From NCBI GenBank assembly GCA_050485425.1, contig JBJHBJ010000002.1, positions 107,782 through 171,781 of the forward strand: a stretch of 64,000 bases of DNA, given 5' to 3'. This document shows, piece after piece, positions 36,039 through 44,928 of this stretch. This stretch comes from LSCE01 sp050485425 (GTDB lineage: Bacteria; Pseudomonadota; Gammaproteobacteria; Nitrococcales; Aquisalimonadaceae). Position numbers and translations under genes: made by a program. Within the stretch, counting starts at the first letter, position 1, and each line of letters begins with the position of its first letter. The notes beneath the pieces are model-generated. The model saw only the letters and a list, made by a program, of their open reading frames with translations. It searched no databases and was not told the origin of the DNA.

Positions 36039-36809
36039 CGTTCTGAGGCCGGTGCCGCGGTGCAACAGGTAGAGACTGAACGACCCCAGCAGGGCGATGA
36101 AGAACAGAATCAAACTGTACGCCGTCCAGATGTTGATGTCCGAAGCGCCCAGGATTCCGTAGCGGAACGCGTTCACCATGTAGAGCACGGGGTTGGTCAT
36201 GGAGGCCCACTGCCAGAAGTCCGGTAACAGGCTGATCGAATAGAAGACGCCGCCCAGGTATGTCAGCGGTGTGAGGATGAACGTCGGAACAATGGAAATG
36301 TCATCGAACTTCTTGGCGAACACCGCGTTGATGAATCCGCCCAGGGAAAAGAGCACCGAAGTGAGAAACACCACCGAGACCGTCACCGCCAGATTGTGGA
36401 TCTGCAACTGCGTGAAGAACAGCGATACCAGGGTGACGATGAGGCCGGTCAGCAAGCCCCTGGTGACGCCGCCGGCCACGTAACCCAGCAGAATGACGGC
36501 GTTCGGCGTCGGTGACACCATGATTTCCTCGATGTGCCGCTGGAATTTGGCACCGAAGAACGAGGAGACCACGTTCGAGTAGGAGTTGGTGATCACCGCC
36601 ATCATGATGATGCCGGGAGCAATGAACTCGATGTAGGTGTAGCCGTCCATCGGCCCGATGCGGGGGCCGATCAGGTTGCCGAAAATGATGAAATAAAGCG
36701 CCATCGTGATGGCCGGCGGCAGGAGAGTCTGCACCCAGATCCTGAGAAAGCGTTGTATCTCCTTGTGGGTAATGGTCAGAAAGGCAATCAGCGTCCGACG
36801 CCAGTACAT
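36036..36809 (-). CDS. ABC-2 type transporter permease (YadH-like)
   Basis: Membrane subunit of an exporter. The 257-residue product has six hydrophobic helices and the ABC-2 signature around SPTPNAVILLGYVAGGVTRG and LTPLTYLGGVFYSISLLP. It resembles YadH and related permeases that pair with a YadG-type ATPase, which is encoded 13 bp upstream in the same direction. The substrate is unknown; such pairs export lipids, polysaccharides or drugs. Confidence 0.9.
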   Translation of the reverse strand: MYWRRTLIAFLTITHKEIQRFLRIWVQTLLPPAITMALYFIIFGNLIGPRIGPMDGYTYIEFIAPGIIMMAVITNSYSNVVSSFFGAKFQRHIEEIMVSPTPNAVILLGYVAGGVTRGLLTGLIVTLVSLFFTQLQIHNLAVTVSVVFLTSVLFSLGGFINAVFAKKFDDISIVPTFILTPLTYLGGVFYSISLLPDFWQWASMTNPVLYMVNAFRYGILGASDINIWTAYSLILFFIALLGSFSLYLLHRGTGLRT

Positions 36810-36822
36810 GTGGTGGATTCCC

Positions 36823-37764
36823 TCAAGGATGTGCTGAAGTATTTGCGCCGTTGCGGTCCTGCAGCAACCGCAGAAACAGTTCCTCCAGCCGGTTCGACTT
36901 GTTCTTCATGCTGGCGACCTGTATTCCGGCCGCGGACAGTTGCTCGAACAGGTGGGTCAGGGTCTGGTCCTTGCGGACCTGCGCTTCCAGTTGTCTCCGG
37001 CCGACCTTGCGGACCGGAAAATCCAGGCCGGCCGGGATCAACGCGATGTCCCGCTGAACGTCCAGCACGAAGTCGTGGGTGCCAAGGCGGGTCAGCAGTG
37101 ATTGGGTATCGGTGTGCTCGATGATTTCGCCATCATCAATAATGGCAATGTTCCGGCACAGGCTTTCTGCCTCTTCCAGGTAATGCGTGGTGAGGATGAT
37201 CGTGACCCCGTCATTGCCGTTGATGCGACGGAGGAAGTCCCACATGGAGCGGCGTAACTCGATATCGACCCCGGCCGTGGGCTCATCCAGGATCAGCAGC
37301 CGCGGCTCGTGGACCAATGCACGAGCGATCATCAGACGCCGCTTCATGCCGCCTGACAGCGTGCGCGATACTGCCCGCCGCTTTTCCCAGAGCCCGAGTT
37401 CCCGCAGGTAGCGCTCGCAGCGCTGCCGGGCAAGGCGGGCGGGGATCCCATAGTAGCCGGCCTGGTGCAGCACGATCTGCTCCACCGTCTCGAAGTTGTT
37501 GAAGTTGAATTCCTGCGGAACCAGGCCCAGCGCCGATTTCGCCTCCCAGCGCCGGGTATCGAGGTCGTGCCCGAATACGGTCACCCGGCCACTGGTCTTG
37601 GTGACCAGCGAGCTGATGATGCCGATGGCGGTGGACTTGCCGGCGCCGTTCGGACCCAGCAGGCCGAAAAAGTCGCCCTCGATCACCTCCAGGTTCACGT
37701 CGCGGAGTGCAACGACCCCGCTGCCATAGGTCTTGTTCAGATGTTCGAGTTTCAGCGCGGCCAT
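36823..37764 (-). CDS. ABC transporter ATP-binding protein (YadG-like)
   Basis: ATPase of the adjacent ABC-2 exporter. With the start at 37764 (MAALKLEHLNKTYGSG) it has 313 residues. Motifs are Walker A GPNGAGKST, Q-loop VPQEFNF, signature LSGGM, Walker B LLILDEPTAGVD and the H-loop TTHYLEEAE. A C-terminal extension of about 90 residues follows the nucleotide-binding domain, as in YadG/DrrA-type proteins. The ribosome-binding site is weak, and a start up to 21 codons upstream is formally open. Confidence 0.92.
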   Translation of the reverse strand: MAALKLEHLNKTYGSGVVALRDVNLEVIEGDFFGLLGPNGAGKSTAIGIISSLVTKTSGRVTVFGHDLDTRRWEAKSALGLVPQEFNFNNFETVEQIVLHQAGYYGIPARLARQRCERYLRELGLWEKRRAVSRTLSGGMKRRLMIARALVHEPRLLILDEPTAGVDIELRRSMWDFLRRINGNDGVTIILTTHYLEEAESLCRNIAIIDDGEIIEHTDTQSLLTRLGTHDFVLDVQRDIALIPAGLDFPVRKVGRRQLEAQVRKDQTLTHLFEQLSAAGIQVASMKNKSNRLEELFLRLLQDRNGANTSAHP

Positions 37765-37981
37765 CGGCAACCATGTGAGCGGGCTGGGAGAAGCTCGCAA
37801 GTCTACCGGGTCGTGGAAAAGGCGCACAAGTCAGGTGCGGGAAGCGCCTCCGTCGAGGACGCGGGCCAGTATCGGTGCAGGGCCTTCTTACCGGCGATGA
37901 AACTCGTAGCCGCCACGACTGTCCATGCCCGTACGGGCGTAGAGTCAGGTGGTCACCAGTCATGTCCGGTCAGGTGACGAT

Positions 37982-38012
37982 TTGACAGCAGTACGTCCGA
38001 AGCTGGTATCGT
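37982..38012 (+). promoter_or_regulatory. Candidate promoter for the Gln-rich protein gene
   Basis: A perfect -35 box TTGACA (37982-37987) is followed by TATCGT at 38007-38012 (19-bp spacing) or by less ideal hexamers at 17-18 bp. It lies 36 bp before the start. The rest of the 283-bp gap after the ABC genes shows no gene. Confidence 0.45.
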
Positions 38013-38047
38013 ACCCGCTTGGCTAACGCCGTATCAGGAGAACCTGC

Positions 38048-38620
38048 TTGATTATGATGTCTAAATTTTGCAGTCGCACGCTGGGAGTCATGATTGCCGC
38101 GTTCGTGCTGGCACTCGGCACGGTCGGGGTGACCCAGGCCCAGCAGCAGGGCGGAGCGCCGGGTCAGGGCAATCCGCAGATGCAGCAGTTGCAGCAGTTG
38201 CAGCAACGGCTGATGGCGATTCAGCAGCAGGCGATAGAGAACAATCCCCAGCTTCAGGATGAGGCTGAGGAACTGGAGGATCTGGTTATCCGGACCATGG
38301 AGGATGCCGGTTTCGACCCCGAGACCGGCCTTGCCCGTCTTGAGGAATTGCAGGGCGAGTTTCAGAATGCGGATTTGAGCGACGAACGTCGCCAGGCCAT
38401 TCTGCAGGAAGCGCAGGAGATCCAGATGGAGCTCCAGGAAGGCCAGCAGCTCGCGATGCAGGACGAAGCCGTTGTCCGGGCGCAGGAGCGTTTCCAGGAC
38501 AACATGCTGGATGCGATGCGAGCAGAAGATCCCGAAACCGATGAACTGCTGGCTGTCTTCGAACAGATGCAGTCGCAGATGCAGCAGCAAGCTCCGCAGC
38601 AGCAGATGCCCCGGCAGTAA
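38048..38620 (+). CDS. Exported Gln/Glu-rich helical protein
   Basis: The product (190 residues from TTG 38048, which has AGGAG 7 bases upstream; ATGs follow at 38054 and 38057) has a signal peptide cleaved near TQAQQQ. The mature part is Gln-rich with predicted long amphipathic helices (MQQLQQLQQRLMAIQQQAIENNP, LQEAQEIQMELQEGQQLAMQ) and a QMQQQAPQQQMP tail, suggesting a periplasmic coiled coil. No domain is recognised. A strong terminator follows, so it is monocistronic. Confidence 0.72.
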   Translation: MIMMSKFCSRTLGVMIAAFVLALGTVGVTQAQQQGGAPGQGNPQMQQLQQLQQRLMAIQQQAIENNPQLQDEAEELEDLVIRTMEDAGFDPETGLARLEELQGEFQNADLSDERRQAILQEAQEIQMELQEGQQLAMQDEAVVRAQERFQDNMLDAMRAEDPETDELLAVFEQMQSQMQQQAPQQQMPRQ

Positions 38621-38643
38621 CAGGCTCATCGCCAGTCACCCAG

Positions 38644-38677
38644 GCGCTGCATCCCCCCGGGGGTGCGGCGCTTTTTT
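38644..38677 (+). terminator. Intrinsic terminator after the Gln-rich gene
   Basis: A GCGCTGCATCCCCC arm pairs with GGGGGTGCGGCGC with minor mismatches, immediately followed by six T. This is one of the clearest rho-independent terminators in the window. Confidence 0.85.
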
Positions 38678-38822
38678 GTGGCCGCCCACTTTTCGGATAT
38701 AGTCGGGCGAGAACGCTTTGCCGTCTCCTCTCCACCGACATGATAACGATAACAACGAGGGCAGGCGCCGGTGGTGATCCGGCCGGTCGACGCCCCAGGG
38801 CGCTCGCGAGGGGGTGAGCCCC

Positions 38823-39962
38823 ATGAACAATTCCCCAGCGGCGTGGTCCGCGCGGCTGTTCAACTGGTCCGAAGGCGATCCCAGGCAGCGCCTGCGAATG
38901 CGGCGCTTTCTGATGGCTCTGGGGACCTATGCGTTCAGCTCGCTGCTTTTTCTGCTGTACATGCTGTTCGGCGCCATGAGTGTCACCGGTTATGTGCAGG
39001 TAACCATGCTGGCCCTGCTGATCAATACGGTGATGCTGGCGGTATTCAGCAGCGGCCTGAACCTCCGGTTCTCCGATCCCAGCCTGACCGCACCGCAGAT
39101 CGTCGGCGGCCTGTCGATGCTGACGCTTGCCAGCTATCATGTGGATGCCGGCCGTGGCGGCCTGCTTCTGCTTTACGTGGTCATCTTCGTTTTCGGGGTT
39201 TTCCGGCTGAATACGCGCCAGTTTCTGGGGCTTACCGTCGTGGCGCTGCTCAGTTACTGTCTCGTGCTGCTCGTGGTTTTCCAGCAGCGACCCGACACGC
39301 TGGAACCGGAGCAGGAACTGTTGCAGCTGATCGCATTGGGGCTGCTGCTGCCCATATTCAGTTGGCTGGGCAGCAACGTCAGTGGGCTCAGGGCCAGACT
39401 TGCCGAGGCCAACCGTGAGCTGGAACGAGCGATGGAGCAGATCAATGCCCTGGCCATCCGGGATGATCTGACGCAGCAGTTCAACCGGCGGCACATGATG
39501 GGTCTGCTTGAACAGGAGCGGGAGCGCTGCATTCGCACGGGGCTGCCGTTTTCTCTGCTGATGCTGGATCTCGACCACTTCAAGAGCATCAACGATGCGT
39601 TTGGCCATCTGGCCGGCGACAGTGTGCTCGTTGCGTTTTCCGAGGTCGCGGCAAATGAGTTGCGTGGCATGGATCGCTTCGGCCGTTACGGAGGCGAGGA
39701 ATTCCTCGTGCTGCTGCCGGGTGTGACGCAGCGGGAAGCCGCGCAGGTGGCCGAACGTCTGAGACTGCGGGTGGAACGACAGTGCCGCAGGCCGGGCGAC
39801 GCCGGTGAACCACTCACCGTTTCCGTAGGGGTTGCGGAATATGAGGCACCCGAGCCGGTCTGGGACACGCTGGACAGGGCGGACCGGGCACTGTACGGCG
39901 CCAAGGCGGAGGGGCGAAACCGGGTCGCACTTGCCGGCGCACAGGCGATCGGCAAGGTCTGA
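38823..39962 (+). CDS. Membrane-bound GGDEF diguanylate cyclase
   Basis: Makes cyclic di-GMP from two GTP. The 379-residue product has about six membrane helices in the first 190 residues, a short coiled-coil linker (ARLAEANRELERAMEQINAL) and a GGDEF domain (about 210-370) with RDDLTQQFNRR, the active-site GGEEF and an RxxD inhibitory site (RGMD) five residues before it, so product inhibition is expected. The ATG at 38823 is preferred because GAGGGGG lies 8 bases before it; the GTG at 38814 overlaps that site. Together with PilW it points to surface-associated behaviour. Confidence 0.94.
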   Translation: MNNSPAAWSARLFNWSEGDPRQRLRMRRFLMALGTYAFSSLLFLLYMLFGAMSVTGYVQVTMLALLINTVMLAVFSSGLNLRFSDPSLTAPQIVGGLSMLTLASYHVDAGRGGLLLLYVVIFVFGVFRLNTRQFLGLTVVALLSYCLVLLVVFQQRPDTLEPEQELLQLIALGLLLPIFSWLGSNVSGLRARLAEANRELERAMEQINALAIRDDLTQQFNRRHMMGLLEQERERCIRTGLPFSLLMLDLDHFKSINDAFGHLAGDSVLVAFSEVAANELRGMDRFGRYGGEEFLVLLPGVTQREAAQVAERLRLRVERQCRRPGDAGEPLTVSVGVAEYEAPEPVWDTLDRADRALYGAKAEGRNRVALAGAQAIGKV

Positions 39963-39981
39963 GGAAACTGAGGAGAGAATC

Positions 39982-40287
39982 GTGTCTCGAACGTTTGCAT
40001 CATTCGCGGAATTCTACCCCTACTATCTGGAGGAGCACCGGAACAGGACGTGCCGTCGCCTGCATTTCGTCGGCACGTCCCTGGTCATTCTGACAGGCGT
40101 GGTGGCGTTGCTCACCTGGACGCCGTGGCTGTTTTTGCTCATGCCGGTCTTCGGCTACGGTTTTGCCTGGATCGGACATTTCCACTTCGAACGGAACCGC
40201 CCGGCCACGTTCAGCCATCCGCTATACAGCCTGGCGGGGGATTTCGTCATGTTCCGGGACATGCTCATCGGCAGAATCCGCTTCTGA
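39982..40287 (+). CDS. Mpo1-like (DUF962) membrane protein
   Basis: The 101-residue product begins with the family pattern SFAEFYPYYLEEHRNRTCRRLHFVGT and includes FGYGFAWIGHFHFERNRPATFSHP. Conserved His residues in HxxxxxxxLHFxGT, HFHFE and H(P)LYS are proposed Fe2+ ligands; the yeast relative Mpo1 is a dioxygenase in fatty-acid alpha-oxidation. Two hydrophobic segments suggest an inner-membrane location. It starts with GTG (39982) after a GAGGAGAG site, 19 bp after the cyclase stop. Confidence 0.85.
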   Translation: MSRTFASFAEFYPYYLEEHRNRTCRRLHFVGTSLVILTGVVALLTWTPWLFLLMPVFGYGFAWIGHFHFERNRPATFSHPLYSLAGDFVMFRDMLIGRIRF

Positions 40288-40380
40288 GCGCGGTGATGGC
40301 AGGCTCGGTGGCGGGAAGCTGGCTATTAGTACGAAATTGAACTAATATGCCATGTAAATCCAAGCTCCCGGAGGTCTGGA

Positions 40381-41346
40381 ATGGGTGGTCGCCTCGTTGA
40401 AGGTGTCTGGTACGAAGCGGGTTACGAGCCGGACGACAAAGGCCGGTTCGTACGCCAGCAATCGAAGTTCCGGGACTGGATTCGGGACGAACCGGAGGCG
40501 CAGTTTCGTCCCGAGGCCGGTCGCTACCATCTGTATGTGTCGCTGGCCTGCCCATGGGCGCATCGAACGCTGATCATGCGCCGGCTCAAGGGGCTGGAGA
40601 ATGCCATTCCCGTATCGGTGGTCCATCCGCTCATGCTGGACAACGGCTGGGAGTTCCGGGAATACCCGGGAAGCACGCCGGATCCGGTGCACAATGCCCG
40701 CTACATGCGTGAGATCTACACCGCGGCGGATCCGACATTCACCGGCCGGGTTACCGTGCCGGTGCTCTGGGATCTCCGTGCCGGCACCATCGTCAACAAC
40801 GAATCGCGCGATATCCTGCGCATGTTCGATCACAATTGGAATGCCGTGGCACAGGACACCACTGACTTCGCCCCGCCGGAACTGCTGGACGCGGTGGACA
40901 CGACGATCGATGCGATCTACGAGCCGGTGAACAACGGCGTCTACAAATGCGGGTTCGCCAAGTCTCAGGAGGCCTACGAGGAGGCAGCCGAAGCGCTCTA
41001 CGCAGGGCTGGATCACTGGAATGCGGAACTCGGGAAGCGGCGCTTTCTGTGCGGCTCACGGATGACCGAGGCGGACGTCTGCCTTTACACCACGCTGGTG
41101 CGGTTCGATCCGGTGTACTCTGTGCATTTCAAGTGCTCCGAGCGCCGCATCATGGATTATCCCAACCTGTGGAATTACCTGAAGGATCTGTATCAGCGGC
41201 CGGCGTTCCGGGAAACCACCGACATGGAACACATCCGGCAGCATTACTACCGCAGCCATGCATTCATCAATCCGACGGGTATCGTTGCCAGGGCGCCGCG
41301 GGCGGAACTGGATGGACCCCACGACCGGGATCGTTTCGAAGCGTGA
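40381..41346 (+). CDS. yqjG: Glutathionyl-hydroquinone reductase (Xi-class GST)
   Basis: Xi-class enzymes use glutathione to reduce glutathionyl-hydroquinones. The 321-residue length and the CPWAHR motif with catalytic Cys57 are diagnostic, as are VVHPLM, VPVLWD, NNESRDILRMF and the C-terminal helical domain with RFDPVYSVHFKC. No signal peptide. It appears monocistronic; a small AT-rich patch (AATTGAACTAATATG) upstream may hold its promoter. Confidence 0.93.
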   Translation: MGGRLVEGVWYEAGYEPDDKGRFVRQQSKFRDWIRDEPEAQFRPEAGRYHLYVSLACPWAHRTLIMRRLKGLENAIPVSVVHPLMLDNGWEFREYPGSTPDPVHNARYMREIYTAADPTFTGRVTVPVLWDLRAGTIVNNESRDILRMFDHNWNAVAQDTTDFAPPELLDAVDTTIDAIYEPVNNGVYKCGFAKSQEAYEEAAEALYAGLDHWNAELGKRRFLCGSRMTEADVCLYTTLVRFDPVYSVHFKCSERRIMDYPNLWNYLKDLYQRPAFRETTDMEHIRQHYYRSHAFINPTGIVARAPRAELDGPHDRDRFEA

Positions 41347-41407
41347 AGAGCATGGCCGGGAGAGGGCCCCGGCCCTGGCGCGAACGCGGGAAGTGGTCGG
41401 TGCCTGC

Positions 41408-41632
41408 TCAGAGCTCGGGGAACTCGGCTGACAGGTCATCCTTGAGCATGGCCCGGAGCAGGCGCTGTTCCTGCAGCTCCTCAATGGCGCGCCGGTGATT
41501 GACGGCCGCCGGTCTGGCGCCCTGACTCCGGCGGGTGGGGACGGGCTCCTCGTCGAACCAACCTGCCGACTCTTCATCGTCGGAAACGGCGCCGTCGTAT
41601 AGCTCAGCGGAATTATCCAGTTTGCGCCCCAT
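41408..41632 (-). CDS. Small acidic protein, PA3496-like
   Basis: The ATG at 41632 has an AGGAG site 10 bases upstream and gives 74 residues; longer in-frame starts lack one. The protein is acidic with a C-terminal helix RRAIEELQEQRLLRAMLKDDL, reminiscent of a family of small Pseudomonas proteins proposed to affect envelope integrity. That assignment is from memory of the motif only. It lies downstream of xseA in the same direction, 96 bp away. Confidence 0.6.
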   Translation of the reverse strand: MGRKLDNSAELYDGAVSDDEESAGWFDEEPVPTRRSQGARPAAVNHRRAIEELQEQRLLRAMLKDDLSAEFPEL

Positions 41633-41727
41633 GTCCGTGTTTCTCCTGTGCAGGCACGCAACCATGCTGGTTACGGCCCCTATATACACCGGAATTTAGG
41701 CACTGAAAACTGTTTTTTTAGGGCCGG

Positions 41728-43119
41728 TCAACCGTCCTGTTTCGGGTCGCCCGAACGACGCTCACTGACCGTGCAGACCAGGCTACCATGGGCCAGTCGG
41801 GCGGACAGCCTATCGCCGACCTCCACCGCATTGGCATCCCTGACTACCGCACCGTCCCCACGCTGCAGAATCGCATAGCCACGGCTGACCGTCGCCAGCG
41901 GACTGACCGCCTCCAGGGCTCTCGTCACGCTGCGCAGGCGGTCGCCGTGCCGGCGAATCTCCCGCCTCTGGGCCCCGGCGAGACGCATCTCCAGTTCTTG
42001 TACGCGGTCACGGCCCCGCGCGATCAGCAACTGCGGGTGCTGGCGCCGCAGACGGTCTTCCAGTTGCGTGGTTTGCCGGTGGCGGTATTGCAGTTCACGT
42101 CGCAACCAGCCGCGCAGTCGGGCATCCAGTTCGTCCAGCCGTTGGCTGTGATCGCGCAGCCGGCGCCCGGGGTGTTGCTGCTCCAGGCGGGTGGTCAGGT
42201 GGCGCAACTGTCGGTTCAGGCGTTGCAAGGTGTCCTGCTGGCGTCCGGCCAGGCGGACTTCCAGTTGCCGGAAGCGTTCTTGCCAGGCATTACCGTCCGG
42301 GCTGATCAGTTCCGCGGCGGCGGACGGGGTGGGGGCGCGGTGATCCGCCACGAAGTCGGCGATACTGACATCAATCTCGTGGCCCACGGCACTGACCAGT
42401 GGAATGGGGCTGGCGGCAATGGCCCTGGCAACGATCTCTTCGTTGAACGCCCAGAGATCCTCCAGCGAGCCCCCGCCACGAGTTAGCAGCAGGACATCCA
42501 CTTCATTGCGGGCACCGGCGAGCTCGATCATGCGGGCGATCTGTTCGGCCGCTCCCTTGCCCTGCACCGGCACCGGGTAGATCAGCACCCCGATGGCCGG
42601 GAACCGGCGTTGCAGCACCTGCAGCACGTCGCGAATGGCGGCCCCGGACGGGGAGGTGATCACGCCCACCCGCCGGGGTATGGCAGGCAACAGGCGCTTG
42701 CGCTCCTGGCTGAACAGGCCTTCCGCGTCCAGGGTCTGTTTCAGGGCCTCGAACTGCCGGCGCAGCGCGCCGTCTCCGGCTTCCTCCAGGCTTTCCACGA
42801 TGAACTGATAGTCACCGCGCGGTTCGTACAGGCTGATGCGTCCCCGGGCCAGGACCTGCGTGCCGCTCTCCGGCGCAAAGCGAACGAGGCGGTTGCGGGG
42901 CCGGAACATGGCACACCGGATCTGGGCTTTCTGATCCTTCAGTGTGAAATACCAGTGCCCCGAAGCCGGGCGGGCCAGGTTCGACACTTCGCCTTCCACC
43001 CAGAGGACAGGCAGGCCCTGCTCCAGCAGCTCCCGCACCTCGCGATTGAGTTGCGAGACGGTAAGCACGACCCGCGAGGGGGAACCGGTGTCGGTTCTTG
43101 TGTCAGTGGTTTCCTGCAT
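41728..43119 (-). CDS. xseA: Exodeoxyribonuclease VII large subunit
   Basis: XseA with XseB degrades single-stranded DNA from both ends. The 463-residue product has an N-terminal OB-fold (SQLNREVRELLEQGLPVLWVEGEVSN), the catalytic domain with GVITSPSGAAIRDVL, LLTRGGGSLEDLWAFN and SAVGHEIDVSIADFVADHRAPTPS-type motifs, and a coiled-coil C-terminal region with a final DRLSARLAHG domain. It is divergent from guaB, a common gammaproteobacterial arrangement. Confidence 0.97.
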   Translation of the reverse strand: MQETTDTRTDTGSPSRVVLTVSQLNREVRELLEQGLPVLWVEGEVSNLARPASGHWYFTLKDQKAQIRCAMFRPRNRLVRFAPESGTQVLARGRISLYEPRGDYQFIVESLEEAGDGALRRQFEALKQTLDAEGLFSQERKRLLPAIPRRVGVITSPSGAAIRDVLQVLQRRFPAIGVLIYPVPVQGKGAAEQIARMIELAGARNEVDVLLLTRGGGSLEDLWAFNEEIVARAIAASPIPLVSAVGHEIDVSIADFVADHRAPTPSAAAELISPDGNAWQERFRQLEVRLAGRQQDTLQRLNRQLRHLTTRLEQQHPGRRLRDHSQRLDELDARLRGWLRRELQYRHRQTTQLEDRLRRQHPQLLIARGRDRVQELEMRLAGAQRREIRRHGDRLRSVTRALEAVSPLATVSRGYAILQRGDGAVVRDANAVEVGDRLSARLAHGSLVCTVSERRSGDPKQDG

Positions 43120-43198
43120 GCGGCGATCATACGCACCTTTGAGGAGCTATTGCCATGCCCCGGTAGGGGAGCGTGCCGGCCGATAGTGCTTTTCGAGG

Positions 43199-43228
43199 TT
43201 TACCCGGAGGGCCTCCGCTTCATATAAT
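43199..43228 (+). promoter_or_regulatory. guaB promoter and hairpin leader
   Basis: A perfect -10 TATAAT (43223-43228) with TTTACC (43199-43204) 18 bp upstream. Transcription should start near 43235, leaving a leader of about 88 nt that contains a perfect 7-bp hairpin, CTGCCGC/GCGGCAG, at 43243-43259. A PurR-type operator could not be recognised. Confidence 0.6.
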
Positions 43229-43322
43229 ACTCGGCTAACTTTCTGCCGCGCGGCGGCAGTTCCGCAGTTTCCCGGAATGGATCTGCGGCCGCTTCAACCG
43301 CTCTTAGCAAGGTAGCCTGTCT

Positions 43323-44786
43323 ATGCGAATTGCTCAGGAAGCTCTCACGTTCGACGATGTTCTTCTGCTTCCGGCCTACTCCGACGTCCTGCCCCGCGAG
43401 GTCGACCTAGGCTCACGCCTGACCCGCGAGATCGAGATCAACATTCCGCTGGTTTCCGCCGCCATGGATACCGTGACCGAGGCGCGCCTCGCCATCACGC
43501 TGGCCGAGCAGGGCGGTGTCGGCATCATGCACAAGAATATGCCGCTGGAGCAGCAGGCGGAGCACGTCCGGCGGGTGAAGAAATTCGAGAGCGGGGTGAT
43601 CAAGGAACCGATCAGCGTTCATCCCGACACCACCATCCGTGAGGTGCTGGAACTGACCCGGGCTCACCATATTTCCGGCGTCCCCGTGGTGGAAGGCGCT
43701 GACGATCTGGTCGGTATCGTCACCAGCCGGGACCTGCGTTTCGAAAGCCGTCTGGATGCGCCGGTTCGGGAGGTCATGACCGGCAAGGACCGGCTGGTCA
43801 CCGTGCGTGAGGGTGCAGATCGGGAGGAAATCCTGCAGCTTCTGCATCAGCACCGAATCGAGAAGGTGCTGGTGGTGAACGATGCATTCCAGTTGCGCGG
43901 CCTGATCACCGTCAAGGATATCCAGAAGGCGAAGGATTTCCCCAACGCCTGCAAGGACGAACAGGGCCGGCTGCGGGTCGGGGCCGCCGTGGGCACGGGG
44001 GGCGATACCGAAGCCCGGCTGGACGCGCTGTACCGGGCCGGCGTCGACCTGGTGGTGGTGGACACCGCCCACGGTCATTCCCGTGGTGTGATCGATCGGG
44101 TCAGCTGGATCAAGAAGCATTACCCCGACCTGCAGGTGGTGGGTGGCAATATCGCCACCGGTGATGCCGCCAAGGCGCTGGTCGAAGCGGGCGCCGATGC
44201 GGTCAAGGTCGGTATCGGTCCGGGTTCCATCTGCACCACCCGGGTGGTTGCCGGTGTCGGGGTCCCGCAGATCAGCGCGGTTTCCAATGTGGCCAAGGCG
44301 TTGCGGGGGACCGGTGTGCCGCTGATCGCCGACGGCGGCATCCGTTTCTCCGGCGACCTTTCCAAGGCGCTGGTCGCCGGCGCCCATGTGGTGATGATCG
44401 GCGGCCTGTTTGCCGGCACCGAGGAGGCCCCGGGGGAGGTGGAGCTCTTTCAGGGGCGTTCGTACAAGTCGTATCGCGGCATGGGATCCCTGGGCGCGAT
44501 GCAGCAGGGCTCCAGCGACCGTTACTTCCAGGATACGGTGGAGGAAGTGGAAAAGCTGGTGCCGGAGGGGATCGAAGGGCGTGTTCCCTACAAGGGTTCG
44601 CTGGTTGCGATCATCCACCAGTTGCTGGGTGGCCTGCGCGCGAGCATGGGCTACGTGGGCTGCCGGAATATCGAGGAAATGCGCACCAGGCCCGAGTTCG
44701 TGCGCATCACCAACGCCGGTGTGCGGGAAAGTCATGTTCACGATGTGACCATTACCAAGGAAGCGCCCAACTACCGGACCGACTGA
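43323..44786 (+). CDS. guaB: IMP dehydrogenase
   Basis: GuaB oxidises IMP to XMP, the rate-limiting step of guanine nucleotide synthesis. The 487-residue product has the barrel core (MRIAQEALTFDDVLLLPAYSDVLP start), two CBS regulatory domains at about 95-205, the catalytic loop GPGSICTTR with the active Cys, and the flap SSDRYFQ with EGIEGRVPYKG. Length equals that of E. coli GuaB (488). guaA follows after a structured 142-bp gap. Confidence 0.98.
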   Translation: MRIAQEALTFDDVLLLPAYSDVLPREVDLGSRLTREIEINIPLVSAAMDTVTEARLAITLAEQGGVGIMHKNMPLEQQAEHVRRVKKFESGVIKEPISVHPDTTIREVLELTRAHHISGVPVVEGADDLVGIVTSRDLRFESRLDAPVREVMTGKDRLVTVREGADREEILQLLHQHRIEKVLVVNDAFQLRGLITVKDIQKAKDFPNACKDEQGRLRVGAAVGTGGDTEARLDALYRAGVDLVVVDTAHGHSRGVIDRVSWIKKHYPDLQVVGGNIATGDAAKALVEAGADAVKVGIGPGSICTTRVVAGVGVPQISAVSNVAKALRGTGVPLIADGGIRFSGDLSKALVAGAHVVMIGGLFAGTEEAPGEVELFQGRSYKSYRGMGSLGAMQQGSSDRYFQDTVEEVEKLVPEGIEGRVPYKGSLVAIIHQLLGGLRASMGYVGCRNIEEMRTRPEFVRITNAGVRESHVHDVTITKEAPNYRTD

Positions 44787-44800
44787 TACACTGTCTCGTC

Positions 44801-44892
44801 GGGAAACGCCGGACCATTCGCACGTTCCCGTGCGACAGTCCCGGCGTTTCCCTGACCGGACGCCCGCCGTCATCGCCGCATGGCGGCGGGCG
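44801..44892 (+). promoter_or_regulatory. Two tandem hairpins between guaB and guaA
   Basis: GGGAAACGCCGG (44801-44812) pairs with CCGGCGTTTCCC (44841-44852), with a nested CGCACG/CGTGCG stem. CGCCCGCCG (44861-44869) pairs with CGGCGGGCG (44884-44892). Both are perfect in the outer arm. They may form a partial terminator or attenuator or stabilise the guaB message; no known riboswitch is recognised. Confidence 0.55.
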
Positions 44893-44928
44893 TTGTTCAT
44901 TACGCCCCTGCAAGAGCGAAGCTGTTCC

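Noticed and set aside
43235..43322. Purine riboswitch in the guaB leader
   Set aside because: Only one simple hairpin is visible; no three-way junction with conserved loops.
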